Positions 16,424 through 25,582 are shown, counted from the stretch's first letter. The stretch: 64,000 nucleotides of DNA from Planctomycetaceae bacterium (GCA_020638975.1 JACKHN010000009.1:265803-329802); one strand, 5' to 3'. The notes: a model not told the origin generated them from the letters alone. Numbers and translations are program-made.

Positions 16424-18152
16424 CTCAGACAGCACGATACGTTGTACGAATAACGCAAATGGCGAGCCGCATTCCGTTGTGCTTGGTTTACCGTTAGCGA
16501 TGATCGTCCTGGCGTTGACGTTCGGGTGCAGACGACCCGACGAACAGGCGAGGAATTCTTTGGTGCCAGACAATGACGCACAGACCCAGCGAGTGGTCTT
16601 TGCGGAGATTGCCTCCGAATCTGGCATCGATTTCATTTATCGTAACGGTCAAGAAGCCAGAGCGTTGAGTATCGTCGAGTCGCTCGGTGGTGGTGTCGGG
16701 ATCGCAGACATCGATCGTGACGGGTGGAACGATGTGTTTTTCCCTGGAGGCGGGGAACTAAAATTGAACGAGGCTTTACCGGGCCTTCCTCATCGATTAT
16801 TTCGACAGGTGGCAAGACTCCAATTTGAAGAAGTATCGCGACAGGCTCGGGTACATGAGTCGTATCGCTACTCGCATGGCTGTTCCATTAGCGATTTCGA
16901 TAACGATGGGTTCCCCGATGTCCTAGTGACCGGCTATGGCGGCCTGGAGTTTTTTCAGAACCAGGGCGATGGAACGTTTCGGGAGATGCACGAAGCAGCA
17001 AATCTCAGTGACTCGCAGTGGAGCAGCAGCGCAGCCTGGGGCGACTTTAACTCCGATGGCAACTTGGATCTGTATGTCGCGCATTACGTGAATTGGTCTT
17101 GGGAGTTCAATCCCGAGTGCTTTGCGGGAGTTCAACAACGCGACATTTGCCCGCCACGTACCTTCCGTGGTCTCGACGATACACTCTATCTCTCACGCGG
17201 TGACGGCACGTTTGACGATGCCACACAAGATTCAGGCTTGCGACCGGAAGGAAAAGGCCTTGGCGTATTGGCCGCTGATATCGACAGTGATGGAGACGTG
17301 GATATTTACGTGGCCAACGACACGGTGGACAACTTCTGTTACTTGAATGACGGAAGTGGGCATTTCGAGGAACAAGGCACAATCACGGGGCTGGCGACAG
17401 ACGATCGAGGTGCCCCGAACGGCAGCATGGGCATTGCCATCCTCGATTATGACGCCAACCAGTTGCCGGACCTGTGGGTCGCGAACTACGAAAACGAATC
17501 GTTTGCGTTGTATCGGAATGAAGGAAACACCTCTTTCACGCATGTCAGCCAGTCCACGGGGATCTTCTCAATGGGTCCAAATTACGTAGGCTTCGGTACC
17601 GCCGCGTGCGACTTGGACAAAGACGGTGACGAAGACCTGATGATCGCCAACGGTCATGTTGTCGCACACCCTCGGAGCGGCGAGGTGAAACAAAGGCCGC
17701 TGATCTTGTTGAACGAAGCAGGGAGTTTCCGCGTGGCCGACTTTGACGCGGATCAATACTTTGGCCAAACCCATCATGGCCGGGGACTGGCTGTCGCCGA
17801 CCTGGACAACGACGGTGATTTGGAGATGGTCGTTTCGCACAACAATGAACCAGCCGCGGTCTTAACGAACGAAACGATCACCTCGAATCAGTGGCTGGGG
17901 CTTCGTTTGATTGGGCGCAGGAGTAACCGGGACGCGATCGGGACGCGAGCAACTCTGCATACTACGGCCAGTATTCAGCTTCGCATCTCCTACGGAGGCG
18001 GAAGCTATCTTTCGCAGAGTGACAATCGACTGTTCTGGGGCGTGCCCACTGGTGCTCGTGCCACGCATCTGCAGATCACTTGGCCCAACGGCGTACTACA
18101 AACGGTGGAAATTGACGAGTGTGATCGTTACCTTTCGGTGGTCGAACCTTGA
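16410..18152 (+). CDS. CRTAC1-type lipoprotein with FG-GAP repeats and ASPIC/UnbV domain (module 1)
   Basis: 580 residues. A lipobox (LALTFGC, Cys40) follows a long N-region. Repeated Ca-binding-like FG-GAP/VCBS blades cover about 70-480 (GIADIDRDGWNDVFFPG, DFDNDGFPDVLVTG, DFNSDGNLDLYVAHY, DIDSDGDVDIYVAND, DLDKDGDEDLMIANG, DLDNDGDLEMVVSH). The last about 80 residues form an ASPIC/UnbV domain (GLRLIGRRSNRDAIG, YGGGSYLSQSD, ITWPNG). The fold is an integrin-like propeller exposed outside the cytoplasm. Its ATG lies inside the TPR gene (14-bp overlap). Ligand and role are unknown. Confidence 0.9.
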   Translation: MNPIDSDSTIRCTNNANGEPHSVVLGLPLAMIVLALTFGCRRPDEQARNSLVPDNDAQTQRVVFAEIASESGIDFIYRNGQEARALSIVESLGGGVGIADIDRDGWNDVFFPGGGELKLNEALPGLPHRLFRQVARLQFEEVSRQARVHESYRYSHGCSISDFDNDGFPDVLVTGYGGLEFFQNQGDGTFREMHEAANLSDSQWSSSAAWGDFNSDGNLDLYVAHYVNWSWEFNPECFAGVQQRDICPPRTFRGLDDTLYLSRGDGTFDDATQDSGLRPEGKGLGVLAADIDSDGDVDIYVANDTVDNFCYLNDGSGHFEEQGTITGLATDDRGAPNGSMGIAILDYDANQLPDLWVANYENESFALYRNEGNTSFTHVSQSTGIFSMGPNYVGFGTAACDLDKDGDEDLMIANGHVVAHPRSGEVKQRPLILLNEAGSFRVADFDADQYFGQTHHGRGLAVADLDNDGDLEMVVSHNNEPAAVLTNETITSNQWLGLRLIGRRSNRDAIGTRATLHTTASIQLRISYGGGSYLSQSDNRLFWGVPTGARATHLQITWPNGVLQTVEIDECDRYLSVVEP

Positions 18153-18173
18153 TGCGAGGACTTGGCACGCACG

Positions 18174-19334
18174 ATGAAAAGAGACTTTTATCGTTTCACG
18201 CTCAAGCACCTGGCGTTTCTGCTGTTGGTCCTTTGTATTTTCCTGGGCTTCGTCGCCCGATACACGCAGCCCGACTATGAAGAACAGGTCGCTCGTGCAG
18301 CGTTTCAAAAGCTGCAACGTGCTGAGATCGACCTGGAAGCAGCCATCAAAAGCGATAACTTGGCACTTGCCCGCGATGCAATCGAGCGTGGCGCTCGCCC
18401 AACCGACGGTTTTCTTCAAGGCCGCGGCGATCTGTTGAAAATCTGTGTCGACAGCTGCCAACCAGCGATGTTGGCGCTGCTGCTGGAACACGACGCGAAT
18501 CCACGACAAAGTGTGTCCGCCGATTTGGTCGGCCATGGCCCACTTCTGTTTGCAGTGGCGTCCAGCCCCCAACCATTGAAAGCTCGCCGAGAGATGCTGG
18601 ACCTGTTACTCGAGCACGGCGTCGACATCAATACGGTGGCTGGCAACAAGTCCATCGTCATGGACATCGCGATTTATCATAATGACGCGCCGCTGTGTGA
18701 TTTGCTGCGCGCGTACGGCGTTCCCTATGGACCACGCGAAATGGTCGTCTTCAATCGGCTCGCCGAATTGAAGGAAGCCGTCGCCACCAATCCCGAGATC
18801 GTTAAAGAACGAGTCGCGCCGGTCTATGCGGGGAAGAATCCTACCTTGCTGGGACTCGCGCTCAAGCATGGACACGCCGAAGTTGCACGCTTCTTGATCG
18901 ATGCCGGTGCGCCGCTAGACACATTGGAAGAACTTGGAGCAACGCCGATGCACATGGCAGCTCGCGGTGGCAATCCAGACATGATCCGGCTGCTCGCCGA
19001 GCGCGGACTCGACGTGAACGCCCGCGATGACTGGAACGACACGCCGCTGACAGACGTGATTTGGCGCACAAATATCGAAACCGTTAGGACGCTCCTTGAA
19101 GTGGGAGCAGACGTCAACGCGGAACCAGTCCGAGGACGCACAGCCTTGTATGCTTTATTGCGCAAGTTGACACCCGAGCGATACGAAATCGTACGCTTGT
19201 TGATCGCTGCGGGTGCCGACCCCACGATCGCGGACGATCAAGGCGTTTCGGCGTTGGACCTGGCTCGCGATTATCCACCTGAAGTGCAAACGTTGCTGGA
19301 GAAACCGACAGCAGCGGCTGCCAGAGTTGAGTAA
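18174..19334 (+). CDS. Ankyrin-repeat protein with N-terminal membrane anchor
   Basis: 386 residues from ATG 18174, 21 nt after the CRTAC1 stop. A TTG at 18162 would add four residues but sits too close to the GAGGA site. One membrane span (about 10-28, HLAFLLLVLCIFLGFVARY) is followed by ankyrin repeats across about 50-375. Examples are GATPMHMAARGGNPDMIRLL, DWNDTPLTDVIW and LLIAAGADPTIADDQGVSAL. The repeats are protein-binding. The position suggests a third member of the TPR-CRTAC1 run, a link absent from the paralogous block at 30-33 kb. Confidence 0.85.
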   Translation: MKRDFYRFTLKHLAFLLLVLCIFLGFVARYTQPDYEEQVARAAFQKLQRAEIDLEAAIKSDNLALARDAIERGARPTDGFLQGRGDLLKICVDSCQPAMLALLLEHDANPRQSVSADLVGHGPLLFAVASSPQPLKARREMLDLLLEHGVDINTVAGNKSIVMDIAIYHNDAPLCDLLRAYGVPYGPREMVVFNRLAELKEAVATNPEIVKERVAPVYAGKNPTLLGLALKHGHAEVARFLIDAGAPLDTLEELGATPMHMAARGGNPDMIRLLAERGLDVNARDDWNDTPLTDVIWRTNIETVRTLLEVGADVNAEPVRGRTALYALLRKLTPERYEIVRLLIAAGADPTIADDQGVSALDLARDYPPEVQTLLEKPTAAAARVE

Positions 19335-19398
19335 CTGCATGGGCAGTTACTTCTGGGACAACGGCGTGTCTAACTGGATACGCCCCCTTCACGCCCGG

Positions 19399-22300
19399 CT
19401 AACTGACCGACGCGATACGTGCCGCAAGACGCTCGTGAACCCAAGTCAACCACTCGCTTGACGGTGGAGCGTAGGGGCGGAACTTCTCGAAGGCTCCTTG
19501 TTCTTCGCTGTACAGCAAAGCTCGATGCGTGCCGAGCCGACTGGCGGCGGGTGAGTCCATCAGGTTGCTGGAATCGGTGGCGCTCATCTGACAGAGAACT
19601 CGATAGTCCAAGTCTCGCAAGGTCTGTCGATCGAGCCAACGATTGACATTGTTAAACGTATCGCACCACACGAGCGTGTGAATTCCAACGGCCGGTCCCT
19701 CGCGAAGGATCTCGACGAATTGCTTGTTCGGCGTGGCAGGTTTATCGTCGTCGAGGCTTGAGAAGCTGAAATCATCATCGGCTCGGCGGAGATCGCGGAA
19801 GCGAGATAGATTGTGAACGAACAGGAAAATCGGCGCGGCTGACTCGTCGCCACTTTCCATTCGGCGTTGAAGCTCCGCAGCGATCGTCGCTGTGGCGTCA
19901 CCAATGCCCTTCACATCAACTAACTTGATTCCCAGCGAAAGCTCGTCGACAACTCGTGGCCAGAAACCCGCTTCGGCAGAATCCGCACGAGCACCATCGA
20001 ACACATAGAAGCTCGGTTCGGAATTCGGTACGCTACGCGTCGTCGCAACCAGGCTGACTAACGCGTTGCCCATAATGCCGGCGAGCGTTTCGTCCTGCTG
20101 GCCGACAAGCAAGACGTTGTTGCCGCTTTGGCGTCGAAACACGATGGATGTCGGATCTTTGATCGCCACCGCGGAACCTAGCCAGGCAGTTGCGGCGACC
20201 GTCGCTCCAACCGCTTCGCGCGTGACTGCGTTTCGCAGCGGAACATTTTCACGTGGGTCGGCGGGTGCATTGCCTTCAAACACAATTGGCGGGGTCAGGT
20301 CGCGACCGTTGCTACTGGCGTTCTCCCGGAGCTTGCGGAGATAGGCTTCCTGTTGCTTTGCGCCAAGCCAAACAACTTGGAACGGGTGATTGCCTTCGAA
20401 CATTCCGTTCGCATCGTTGTAGATCGCTTCGCCCGGTCGATCCAACAGCCGCGCGGCGGTGTTGTCTTCGCTCAAGATCAAATGCGAATCGGCTTCGCTG
20501 CATTGCAACGCGATGCGTACTGCCATCTGTCCGAGTGTGCTTCGCGCCAGGGAATAGGCACCGGCCAACGTTTGCGAACCCAGCAGGACGTGTATCCCGA
20601 AGGCTCGTCCTTGCCGAACCAGCCGGTCCAGCAGCAACGCCGCATCCTGTGACACGCGGTCGTCCTGGACAAAGAACTCTTGGAATTCGTCAATGATCAA
20701 CATCAAACGCGGCAGCGGCGTGTCGGGATTCGCATCACGATAGTTCTTAATGTCGGCGACACCATGATCGCGGAACAGGTCACCACGCGTGCGGAGTTCG
20801 AGATCAAGCCGCTCCAGCACGCTCATGCCAAACTCGCGTTCGCTTTCGATCGCGATGACACGAGCGTGAGGCAGTGCATAAGTCGCATACGGTTTGAACT
20901 CGACGCCCTTCTTGAAGTCGATCAGATAGAACTGCACTTCGTCCGGACCGTAATGCAACGCCGTATTGGCGATCATCGCGTGCAACAACGTCGATTTTCC
21001 GGAACCTGTCTTTCCGGAAATCAAAACGTGCTGCGAAGTTCCTTTGCCGAGTTGCAGATGCTGGAGCTTCGTGGCACCTGCTCGGCCCAAGGGAATATCG
21101 ATCCCGCCGCGACTGTCGTGCGTCCACCATTGATCATCGGCGGGCGCGACCATCGAGAAAGGCACCTCGACGCGAATGGCATCCTTCGCTCGCTGCCCCA
21201 CCGTCTTGATTATTTCACTGAAGTGTTCGTCTGTCGGAGGTTCATCCAACGTCAGCGGCAAATCCTTAATGTCCTCTTCGATCCAATGGAACCGGCTCCC
21301 ATCCCACTGCACGGCAGCAGATTTCGCTTCGAGATCGGCGAGATGAAAGTTCCTCGGCAATTCGATCTTGGAATCGGTGCTGAGCAAGGTATAGACACCA
21401 CACTTCGAGCCGCTGGTGACGATGCTCATCAATCGCTGAGCCGCTTCCTCGGAGAACCCCGACGGGAAATTAGCCACAACAAGAATGTGGAACGGTTCGG
21501 CAACTTCACCCGCGTCGGCGTTGTACTCGTCGATTGTCTTGAACTCGTTTCGTAAGTACGTTTGAATCACGTCCTCCATGTGCTCCGTCAAGTCGGTCAG
21601 ACGCTGTGTGATGTGCGAGCCTTCCGTCCAGATTCGATGCGTTACGAGTTTTTCGTCGTAGTCGGCGAGATGCATGAAGGCCGAGAAATTTTGTCCGAGG
21701 CCAACTGGATCGATGATCGTAAATCGCACCTTTCCCGGCGGCAGCGAAGTCAACAAACGAAGCATCACATTTTGGATCGACTGATTCGCAATCGCACGCC
21801 CCTCGCCGAAGGCCTCGAACAACAGCGTCGGATGTTCGGCAAACGACAGGACGGCGGGAAGTGTGAAGTCCGTCTGCGGAGGCCGGAGGTCCTCGTGACT
21901 CGGCAAGCCGTTCTCGAACATCCCCAAACTGATTCCATACCGGCCAAAACGGAGCGCAGGCAGACTGGCATCGAGAGGAATATGCTGGGCCCAATCGGTC
22001 GTGTTCCACTCTGGAAAGCGAGTCTCACAATACTGCTTCATCGAGTCGAGCGAGCTCTGAAAGCTCGCCAAGCCGCCAGTCCACCGCTCGACCAATCGCG
22101 TCCAAGCCCTTTCAAACGTCTCGCGACTTGTCGCCAGTTCCTGCTCGAACCGGGCCTCGAAGTCGCGGACTTGTTGATCAAAATCAAGCTGCATCTGCTT
22201 TAATTGCTGCTCAAACTTGGAACTCGTCGCACGACGTTGAACGTCTCGCTGCTCCGCCGCCGCGGTGCGTTCGTCTTGCAGCACTTCCGCTACCTTGGCC

Positions 22301-23316
22301 AGCTCCGCTTCCCGTTCGGTCTGCAATTCGCTGGTGCGTGCGTCGCGTTTTCGTTCCGCCTCGCGCACTTCTCGGTCCAGTTCGCCGCGTCGCAACTCGC
22401 GTTTCTGATCCGCTTCGGCGACTGCCAACACACGTGCCGCGTCCAGCGATGCGTTGGCGTTTGCGATATGTTGCCGATACTGACCGTACAGTTCCAACGT
22501 CTGACGCACCGCCGGCTGACGGATGACGACCCACACGATGGCTGTGATGCAAACGGCAATCAAACCCGCCGCAGCAAACAACAACCACACGGCATTACCG
22601 GTAAAATGATCGGCAAGTTGGAGGTAGCCGACGACGGCCAACGCAATATGCGCTACGAAGTACACACCTAACATGTACTCCCAGTTCAACAACTTCGAGG
22701 CCCATTGGCCGCGAAACCCCTGCTGAGTCTGCTGGGCGGCGGACAACTCTGCGGCAAAGTTGGCAATCGGCTGAGCTGAATCGCAGACACCTCGCCTCTC
22801 GGGCAGCTGTCGAGCGAGACGGAGGCATGATCGCTTGCGGAGAATCTGCTTTTCGACGGATTGATCAAGCGTCGCCAATTCTTCTCGATGGGTTTCGAGT
22901 TTCGCTTTGAACTCCGTCAGCGCCTCCTTCGTGTCTCGTACCGCTTCTTCGTACGCATTCTGGGAACGTTGCCTCTGCGACTCGCAGTTGTCTCGGGCCG
23001 ACTTGATGCCATTGTCTGCGTGCTGACTGATCTCGCGTAAACGCTGGTCGTGCTTGGCAATCGCGGTCTCGACAGCGTTCTCATAGTTTCTCACGATCGT
23101 CGCCAACGCCGTGTTCTGTTGCGACTGGGTTGCCAACTTGTCTCGCTGAAAACTCACGTAAAGCCGTTCACGCTCGGCACTGAACTGCTGTTTCGTGGCC
23201 ACTTCGCGCGCTTCAAAACTCGCTTGGATCGTAGTTTCTGATTGGGCTCGATCGGCAATCAGCTTACCGAGATCTTCAATCAAACCCCGTTGTTCATCCG
23301 TCGAGATGCGATCCAT
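19399..23316 (-). CDS. FtsK/EccC-like ATPase of a type VII secretion-like operon
   Basis: 1305 residues. A long charged coiled coil (about 1-170), two membrane spans (about 214-236 and 241-265) and a second coiled coil (about 285-410) precede three ATPase-like modules. Module 1 (about 480-660) is degenerate. Module 2 (about 740-985) is canonical FtsK/SpoIIIE with Walker A GKTGSGKST at 768-776, Walker B LMLIIDEF at 871-878 and sensor-like LLGSQTL. Module 3 (about 1045-1300) has a degenerate loop at VGQQDETLA. Multiple FtsK modules behind a short membrane hairpin are the plan of EccC/EssC, the motor of WXG100 secretion. The gene is last in an operon with two WXG-like genes. Unlike EccC, long coiled coils flank the membrane hairpin. 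Confidence 0.88.
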   Translation of the reverse strand: MDRISTDEQRGLIEDLGKLIADRAQSETTIQASFEAREVATKQQFSAERERLYVSFQRDKLATQSQQNTALATIVRNYENAVETAIAKHDQRLREISQHADNGIKSARDNCESQRQRSQNAYEEAVRDTKEALTEFKAKLETHREELATLDQSVEKQILRKRSCLRLARQLPERRGVCDSAQPIANFAAELSAAQQTQQGFRGQWASKLLNWEYMLGVYFVAHIALAVVGYLQLADHFTGNAVWLLFAAAGLIAVCITAIVWVVIRQPAVRQTLELYGQYRQHIANANASLDAARVLAVAEADQKRELRRGELDREVREAERKRDARTSELQTEREAELAKVAEVLQDERTAAAEQRDVQRRATSSKFEQQLKQMQLDFDQQVRDFEARFEQELATSRETFERAWTRLVERWTGGLASFQSSLDSMKQYCETRFPEWNTTDWAQHIPLDASLPALRFGRYGISLGMFENGLPSHEDLRPPQTDFTLPAVLSFAEHPTLLFEAFGEGRAIANQSIQNVMLRLLTSLPPGKVRFTIIDPVGLGQNFSAFMHLADYDEKLVTHRIWTEGSHITQRLTDLTEHMEDVIQTYLRNEFKTIDEYNADAGEVAEPFHILVVANFPSGFSEEAAQRLMSIVTSGSKCGVYTLLSTDSKIELPRNFHLADLEAKSAAVQWDGSRFHWIEEDIKDLPLTLDEPPTDEHFSEIIKTVGQRAKDAIRVEVPFSMVAPADDQWWTHDSRGGIDIPLGRAGATKLQHLQLGKGTSQHVLISGKTGSGKSTLLHAMIANTALHYGPDEVQFYLIDFKKGVEFKPYATYALPHARVIAIESEREFGMSVLERLDLELRTRGDLFRDHGVADIKNYRDANPDTPLPRLMLIIDEFQEFFVQDDRVSQDAALLLDRLVRQGRAFGIHVLLGSQTLAGAYSLARSTLGQMAVRIALQCSEADSHLILSEDNTAARLLDRPGEAIYNDANGMFEGNHPFQVVWLGAKQQEAYLRKLRENASSNGRDLTPPIVFEGNAPADPRENVPLRNAVTREAVGATVAATAWLGSAVAIKDPTSIVFRRQSGNNVLLVGQQDETLAGIMGNALVSLVATTRSVPNSEPSFYVFDGARADSAEAGFWPRVVDELSLGIKLVDVKGIGDATATIAAELQRRMESGDESAAPIFLFVHNLSRFRDLRRADDDFSFSSLDDDKPATPNKQFVEILREGPAVGIHTLVWCDTFNNVNRWLDRQTLRDLDYRVLCQMSATDSSNLMDSPAASRLGTHRALLYSEEQGAFEKFRPYAPPSSEWLTWVHERLAARIASVS

Positions 23317-23343
23317 GATTTGTGCCGTTCCCAGTCTCGTAAA

Positions 23344-23583
23344 TCAATCTTCTGATTTGCGGTCTTCAAGTTCCCGTTCAGCTCGTGCAAAAACATCGCT
23401 CAAAGAGTTGACCGCAGCCAACAAGAGCGAGATCTGGGGGCCGATTGGCTGGACATATTTCGAATCGAAATCATCGCGATTCTTGTCCTTCCAATATTCG
23501 CTCGTCGCGTTCCATTGCTCGCGAAGGTCTTTCGCCGCGCGTGTCAAACGGATCGTGCTGCTGTGCAGATCACAGATTCTCAT
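23344..23583 (-). CDS. Small WXG100-like helical-hairpin protein (second copy)
   Basis: 79 residues, overlapping the stop of the upstream gene by 4 bp (ATGA) and ending 27 bp before the ATPase gene. The sequence predicts two helices joined near residues 31-45. There W31-K-D is followed by F39, the same W-x-D-x5-F spacing as in the WXG100-like protein at 24356-24625 (W43-R-D, F51). Classical WXG100 proteins have W-x-G at this turn, so the match is to a variant. A secreted substrate or structural partner of the ATPase is the likely role. Family assignment is inference from size, motif and context. Confidence 0.65.
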   Translation of the reverse strand: MRICDLHSSTIRLTRAAKDLREQWNATSEYWKDKNRDDFDSKYVQPIGPQISLLLAAVNSLSDVFARAERELEDRKSED

Positions 23584-24170
23584 GGCTCAATCCTCTTCGA
23601 CGCATCGATATCGGGGGGACTGGCATTGGGTGAACTGGCGTCGGGGGAACTTTCGCCGCCGTCACTCAATGCACCCGACCGAACACGACTGGTCCCGCCG
23701 GCATACCGCTCCAAGGCATTCAGCAAATTGGTCAGCGCCGCGATCGCGCGAGGCAATTCGCTGTCCACACTTAACCGCATCTCCGCCAGTTGCCCGTCGA
23801 ATAAGGTGAGTTCGTGCCGAATGGTTTGAATCCACTGCTTCACAAGCCGAACTTGATCTTCACAGTACCGCAAGCGTCGCCGTGCGCGTTCGTAATTCTT
23901 CTTTTGCTCGTAACAAGACGGCGCCTCTTCGGATCCGTATTTCAATTGACAACGTTCGAGCGCGTTGCGGGCTTGCGCCATCTCTTCGGAAGCCTTCTTG
24001 ACTTGGGCCGGCCAATAACGGCGTCGATCTACCTCGATCCAATTGACCGCGCGGCGAATTTCCAGTTCCAGTGACACGATTGAATCGCGAGCGTCTTCTT
24101 CGAATTTCACCATCGCAGCGCGAAAGGCATGCACGGCTTCGATCGAAGTGACGTTTGCGGATTGGTTCAT
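23580..24170 (-). CDS. Helical protein of the type VII-like operon
   Basis: 196 residues from ATG 24170; in-frame upstream starts reach into the repeat-rich spacer and are less likely. Residues 1-150 are almost entirely helical and charged (heptad-like, e.g. YERARRRLRYCEDQVRLVK), with four Cys-containing positions. Residues 155-196 are a Ser/Pro/Asp-rich disordered tail. It could be an LXG-like or chaperone-like partner of the WXG proteins. No family was recognised. Its stop overlaps the start of the second WXG-like gene, so translation is coupled. Confidence 0.7.
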   Translation of the reverse strand: MNQSANVTSIEAVHAFRAAMVKFEEDARDSIVSLELEIRRAVNWIEVDRRRYWPAQVKKASEEMAQARNALERCQLKYGSEEAPSCYEQKKNYERARRRLRYCEDQVRLVKQWIQTIRHELTLFDGQLAEMRLSVDSELPRAIAALTNLLNALERYAGGTSRVRSGALSDGGESSPDASSPNASPPDIDASKRIEP

Positions 24171-24355
24171 GGCTTTGGGGACGAGAGACGAGGGGCAAGA
24201 GACAAGAGACAGAGCCTCCTCATCCATTATGCCCTGTCTCTCAAGAAGAGCCACCTGTAGAGCGTCAAGAGACGAGGAACAAGAGACGAGAGCCAGAAAA
24301 CAACTACCTGGGTATCCTTCTGGCTCTTGTCTCTCGACTCTCGACTCTCGCCCCC
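24171..24355. repeat. Spacer with GAGACGAG-type repeats and a 16-bp inverted repeat
   Basis: The 185-bp gap between two operon genes is built of repeated GAGACGAG / AGAGACAAGAG words. It contains an inverted repeat (24283-24298 with 24318-24333, one mismatch, 19-nt loop) starting GAGACGAGAGCCAGAA. It might be an interspersed repeat inserted into the operon or an mRNA processing hairpin that sets the WXG protein level apart from the rest. Confidence 0.6.
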
Positions 24356-24625
24356 TTAACCCTGCAGATAGTCCTCGATATGTTCCGCTTTACGCAGCAA
24401 GTAGGGAATATACTGCTCCGTCGCCTCAGTAAACCTCGATATAACCTTCATATTCTGCTCAAACTGCTCGACGAACTTTTTGTGTTCCTGATCGCGCCAC
24501 GTCGCACCCAGCGTGGCGAGTTGGTTCCCCAAGACGGTCGATTGATTCTGAAGTTCGCTGTTAAACTTCTTTAATCGCTGAGCAAAGCGACGGAGTTCTT
24601 CTGGGTCGACGACAGCTTGTGCCAT
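24356..24625 (-). CDS. WXG100-family-like secretion protein
   Basis: 89 residues from ATG 24625, supported by AAGAGG 6 nt upstream; longer in-frame starts lack this. Two amphipathic helices are separated by the turn LGATWRDQEHKKF at residues 39-51. Size, the Trp in a turn between helices and the conserved downstream Phe match WXG100 (ESAT-6-like) proteins, with W-R-D in place of W-x-G. Known WXG100 proteins form helical-hairpin dimers exported by EccC/EssC motors. First gene of a minus-strand operon that ends in such a motor. Confidence 0.78.
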   Translation of the reverse strand: MAQAVVDPEELRRFAQRLKKFNSELQNQSTVLGNQLATLGATWRDQEHKKFVEQFEQNMKVISRFTEATEQYIPYLLRKAEHIEDYLQG

Positions 24626-25582
24626 GAGGGGCCTCTTCCGTAATTGAGTTGTCGATGCGATACGAGTCGTGCTCTGCAAGGAATGTGGAACCCCATTTAC
24701 TATAATATAAAGCTTCCGATGATACAGCTTTCCGCGCTCGTTCTTTCACGGGAGTAGGCCGTTAATGATGTTAGTAATCGACCACGCCCAGAGGACGTGG
24801 CTTTGGCTTGCCCCGCAGAGCGGCGCGTTTAGACCTGCGGGACATTGTGAAGGGAGTTTTTCGCGGGAATCACAAATCATAATCCGAAGCGTAAGTTTTG
24901 AAGTTACGCGCTTCGCGTTCCGCCGGGCCATAGGCCCAGCAATTTGCCTAGCCCAGCCCGAAGGGCTGGGTGTTAGGCGAAATCGTTCGTGAGGGCCGAA
25001 GGTCCGGCCATTTGCAACCGCCCTACGCAGTCCAAGCAAACGGTCGGGCCGTTGGCCCTGCGATTCTTTGTTCTTGTCGATACCCAGCCCGCCGGGCTGG
25101 CTAGATAATCGGACGGGGCCTTGCCCCTAAATCAAATAGCGCAACTTCAAAAAGCGTAAGCGAGGGACGCACTCCTCACCGCTGTCTCCCTCGTTTACGC
25201 ATCGGGTTACCAAGGAAGGAACACCGCCGGACCGGCAGAGCCTATCAGGGTCGCTCGACCGGAGGCCGAGGTTTTAGAACGCACTAATTGCGGAGCGTAC
25301 CGAGAAATCCGCGACGCCGATGGACTCGTCGTATCTCGACCGTCACGAGCCGGTCGGTCTCGTGATCGTCACTTGCTTGCCTACTTGTGGCCAGCTGCAG
25401 AGCGGCGAAGCCCCGTACTCGCTGGTGCAGTATCGATCACCTCAATTAGTGCACCAGTCGCTTGAAGGAGGGAGAAAAGCGGGGAGCCCCGAGTTAGATT
25501 TTTCACTCCGGAAGAGATTGTGACCCACTATTCTTTCATTACTCGGAGCAGACGACGGGGACCGCTTCGCGAGAGAAAGGTC
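24626..25582. repeat. 957-bp noncoding region packed with hairpin repeats
   Basis: At least six short perfect hairpins lie between 24780 and 25130. Examples are CCCAGCCC-GAA-GGGCTGGG at 24952-24970, GGGCC-ATA-GGCCC near 24930, CCAGCCC-GCC-GGGCTGG near 25085 and GGGGC-CTT-GCCCC near 25115. Outer arms TTTTGAAGTT (24896-24905) and AACTTCAAAA (25143-25152) enclose most of them. A further stem lies at 25154-25167 with 25187-25200. The rest (25205-25582) holds one 67-codon frame with no family and several weak stems. The promoter of the type VII-like operon must lie at the left edge. Confidence 0.65.

Noticed and set aside
24626..24679. 107-residue form of the WXG100-like protein
   Set aside because: The extension is basic and unlike WXG proteins; the ATG at 24625 has the better ribosome site.
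24780..25130. CRISPR array
   Set aside because: The repeated items are different palindromes at irregular distances, not one direct repeat with equal spacers, and no cas gene is present.
25320..25523. 67-codon plus-strand frame
   Set aside because: No ribosome site, no recognised family, and it lies in repeat-rich noncoding DNA.
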